This document shows positions 4,271-5,496 of a DNA stretch of 5,496 nucleotides, piece by piece. Source of the stretch: an uncultured Lachnospiraceae bacterium (lineage in GTDB: Bacteria; Bacillota; Clostridia; Lachnospirales; Lachnospiraceae). The translations under genes and the position numbers were made by a program. Below the pieces are notes generated by a model. That model searched no databases and was not told where the DNA came from. It saw only the letters and a program-made list of their open reading frames with translations. Within the stretch, counting starts at the first letter, position 1; every line of letters starts with the position of its first letter. The stretch spans positions 4,757 through 10,252 of the forward strand of contig CAJUHR010000062.1 in assembly GCA_910586255.1 (NCBI GenBank), read 5' to 3'.

Positions 4271-5496
4271 ATGATTGTGTGTCAGCATGAATGGCAGAAC
4301 TACAAAAACCCCGGAAACGGGTATACGGTGGCAGTCTACCGGACAAGGGAAAGGGAGAAGATTCCAATGCCCGCAATTAAGGCGGACCAGGGAAAATGGG
4401 TCTCTTTTACGGCAGTGGGCATGGAACTTCCTGATCTGGAGCATGTGGATATCGAACTGGAAGGAACCTGGGAGGACAAGGAACGGTTTGGAAAGCAGTT
4501 GAAGGTGGAAGGGTTCCATGTCCTTCTTCCAAAGACCAGACAGGGGATCAGCAGTTACCTGTCTTCCATGGTAAAAGGAATCGGGCCGGTGCTGGCGGAA
4601 AAGATTGTGGACCGGTTCGGGGAGAATACCTTTGCGGTTCTTGACAAGGAGCCGGAACGGCTGCTGGAGATTAAGGGAATTACGGAAGCCAGGCTGGAGG
4701 CAATCAAGGAATCTTACGGGGAAAGCGGGGAGATCCGGGAGTTAATGGCCTACCTTGCGCCCTATAAGGTAACTCCCAAAAAGGCGGAGAAGATCAAGGA
4801 ACATTTTGGCCTGGAGGCGGTAGAATTGATCCGGAAGAATCCCTACCGGCTCTGTGAGATTAAGGGCTTCGGTTTTCTCACCGTTGACCCTATCGCAAGG
4901 GCCAGCGCCGGGTTTTCACCAGAGGCACCGGAACGGGTGAAGGCGGCGGTCCGGTTTGTGCTGGAGGAGGCCCAGAAGGAAGGACATCTGTATCTGGACA
5001 GCGGGACGGTGATTCAAAAGGCGGAACATCTTTTAAACAAGGGCTTCGGGCGGGGGAGAGTGGAGCGTTCTGCCATTATCCGGGCCGGGAATGAGATGGT
5101 TCTGAAGGAGAAGTCCCTGCAGGCAGACGGAAACGCCATTTTCCTCAATAAAAACCGGGAGGCGGAGCAGACAGCGGCCGGGAACCTGGTACGGCTTTTA
5201 AGGGAGAACGGAAATGCTTTTGATGTGGAACGGGAGCTGGAGGAGGTCCAGGCGGAGCTTGGCATTGTGCTGGCTGAGAGGCAGAAGGAAGCGGTGCGCA
5301 TGGTGTTTCAGTCCCAGGTTTCCATTATCACAGGCGGACCTGGAAAGGGAAAGACAACGGTTCTGGGAGTGATCCTGAAAATATTTGAGAGGAAGGAGCA
5401 GGGGAAGCAGGTTCTTCTCTGCGCTCCCACGGGTCGGGCCAGGAAACGGCTTTCGGAGAGTACGGGCTACCCGGCCCTTACCATTCACAAGGCCCT
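4271..5496 (+). CDS. recD2: RecD2-like SF1 DNA helicase, N-terminal 408 codons, cut by window end
   Basis: ATP-driven 5'-3' DNA helicase of the RecD2 (RecBC-independent) family. The start is ATG 4271, with GGAGGG at 4258-4263 (7-nt gap). Residues ~17-90 are the family's N-terminal beta domain (WVSFTAVG, then LEGTWEDKERFGKQLKVEGF, LLPKTRQGISSYLSS). Tandem helix-hairpin-helix motifs follow: VKGIGPVLAEKIVDRFG (101-117), EIKGITEARLEAIKESYG (133-150) and LCEIKGFGFLTVDPIA near 195-210. After a helical linker comes the ATPase core: ITGGPGKGKTT with catalytic-type K361 and T362 (Walker A, residues 355-362), and motif Ia LLCAPTGRARKRL (382-394) followed by TIHK. The usual Walker A in this family is GGPGTGKT; here the T before GK is K, which still fits GxxxxGKT. 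RecD2 proteins are about 700-750 aa, so roughly the C-terminal 45% lies beyond the window; the DExx box and later motifs cannot be checked. The leader holds element B, shared with ssb. Confidence 0.93.
   Translation, partial: MIVCQHEWQNYKNPGNGYTVAVYRTREREKIPMPAIKADQGKWVSFTAVGMELPDLEHVDIELEGTWEDKERFGKQLKVEGFHVLLPKTRQGISSYLSSMVKGIGPVLAEKIVDRFGENTFAVLDKEPERLLEIKGITEARLEAIKESYGESGEIRELMAYLAPYKVTPKKAEKIKEHFGLEAVELIRKNPYRLCEIKGFGFLTVDPIARASAGFSPEAPERVKAAVRFVLEEAQKEGHLYLDSGTVIQKAEHLLNKGFGRGRVERSAIIRAGNEMVLKEKSLQADGNAIFLNKNREAEQTAAGNLVRLLRENGNAFDVERELEEVQAELGIVLAERQKEAVRMVFQSQVSIITGGPGKGKTTVLGVILKIFERKEQGKQVLLCAPTGRARKRLSESTGYPALTIHKA

Noticed and set aside
4177..4290. 37-codon frame starting at ATG 4177 and running into the helicase gene
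   Set aside because: AGGAGG is only 1 nt before the ATG and is paired in hairpin 1; the peptide has no plausible features and copy A has no counterpart in this frame.
4275..4502. Overlapping + strand frame at the helicase start
   Set aside because: It is a shifted reading of the helicase N terminus, which matches the RecD2 family from residue ~17 onward.
3842..4519. Minus-strand open frame of 225 codons
   Set aside because: It lies across the membrane-protein gene, leader element B and the helicase start, with no recognisable domain; the + strand genes are well supported.
1..5496. CRISPR array, tRNA, rRNA, insertion sequence or attachment site
   Set aside because: No regularly spaced direct repeats with unique spacers, no tRNA-like cloverleaf, no terminal inverted repeats with a transposase, and no integrase-linked repeat were seen.

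Overview
The window is a single-strand stretch in which every supported gene lies on the + strand. It looks like the DNA-processing part of an integrative/conjugative element or large plasmid of a Gram-positive Clostridia host, most likely a gut Lachnospiraceae. The reasons are strong AGGAGG-type ribosome sites, purine-rich coding strands, heavy use of CGG, GGA and CTG codons at moderate G+C, and a gene set (orphan primase-like Toprim protein, second SSB, RecD2-type helicase, small hypothetical proteins) typical of such accessory modules. The host and element type are inferred; no integrase, relaxase or type IV secretion gene is visible here.

Layout. 1-647: the 3' end of a gene for a protein with a long Asn/Ala-rich disordered segment and a small conserved C-terminal domain resembling the ExoX C-terminal/DUF3820-like type. 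690-2012: a zinc-finger plus Toprim primase-like protein starting at GTG. 1942-2385: a small charged hypothetical protein whose gene overlaps the primase gene by 71 bases. 2386-2499: a structured leader. 2500-3369: ssb, with an unusually long, basic Ala/Gly linker and an acidic ..LPFH tip. 3409-3453: a strong intrinsic terminator. 3539-4171: a small membrane-anchored protein. 4172-4270: a second structured leader. 4271 to the window end: the first 408 codons of a RecD2-like helicase, cut by the window edge just after motif Ia.

The most striking observation is that the leaders of ssb and of the RecD2-like gene carry the same element. A 39-base block (2435-2473 and 4184-4222) aligns without gaps at 30 of 39 positions. 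In both copies it can form the same two-hairpin shape: an upstream hairpin with an unconserved stem sequence but conserved pairing, then an outer GGCA/TGCC helix, a 5-nt GGYGA bulge and an inner hairpin. Substitutions in the stems largely keep the pairing. This points to a shared cis-regulatory RNA (or a structured single-stranded DNA site) that coordinates two single-stranded-DNA-handling genes. It may be the published candidate called the ssNA-helicase motif, which I recall only by name and cannot check here.

Together the genes suggest replication or establishment of single-stranded element DNA: priming (primase-like protein), coating (SSB), unwinding (RecD2-like helicase), and possibly membrane tethering (the 210-aa protein). 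That joint role is inference from gene content and order.
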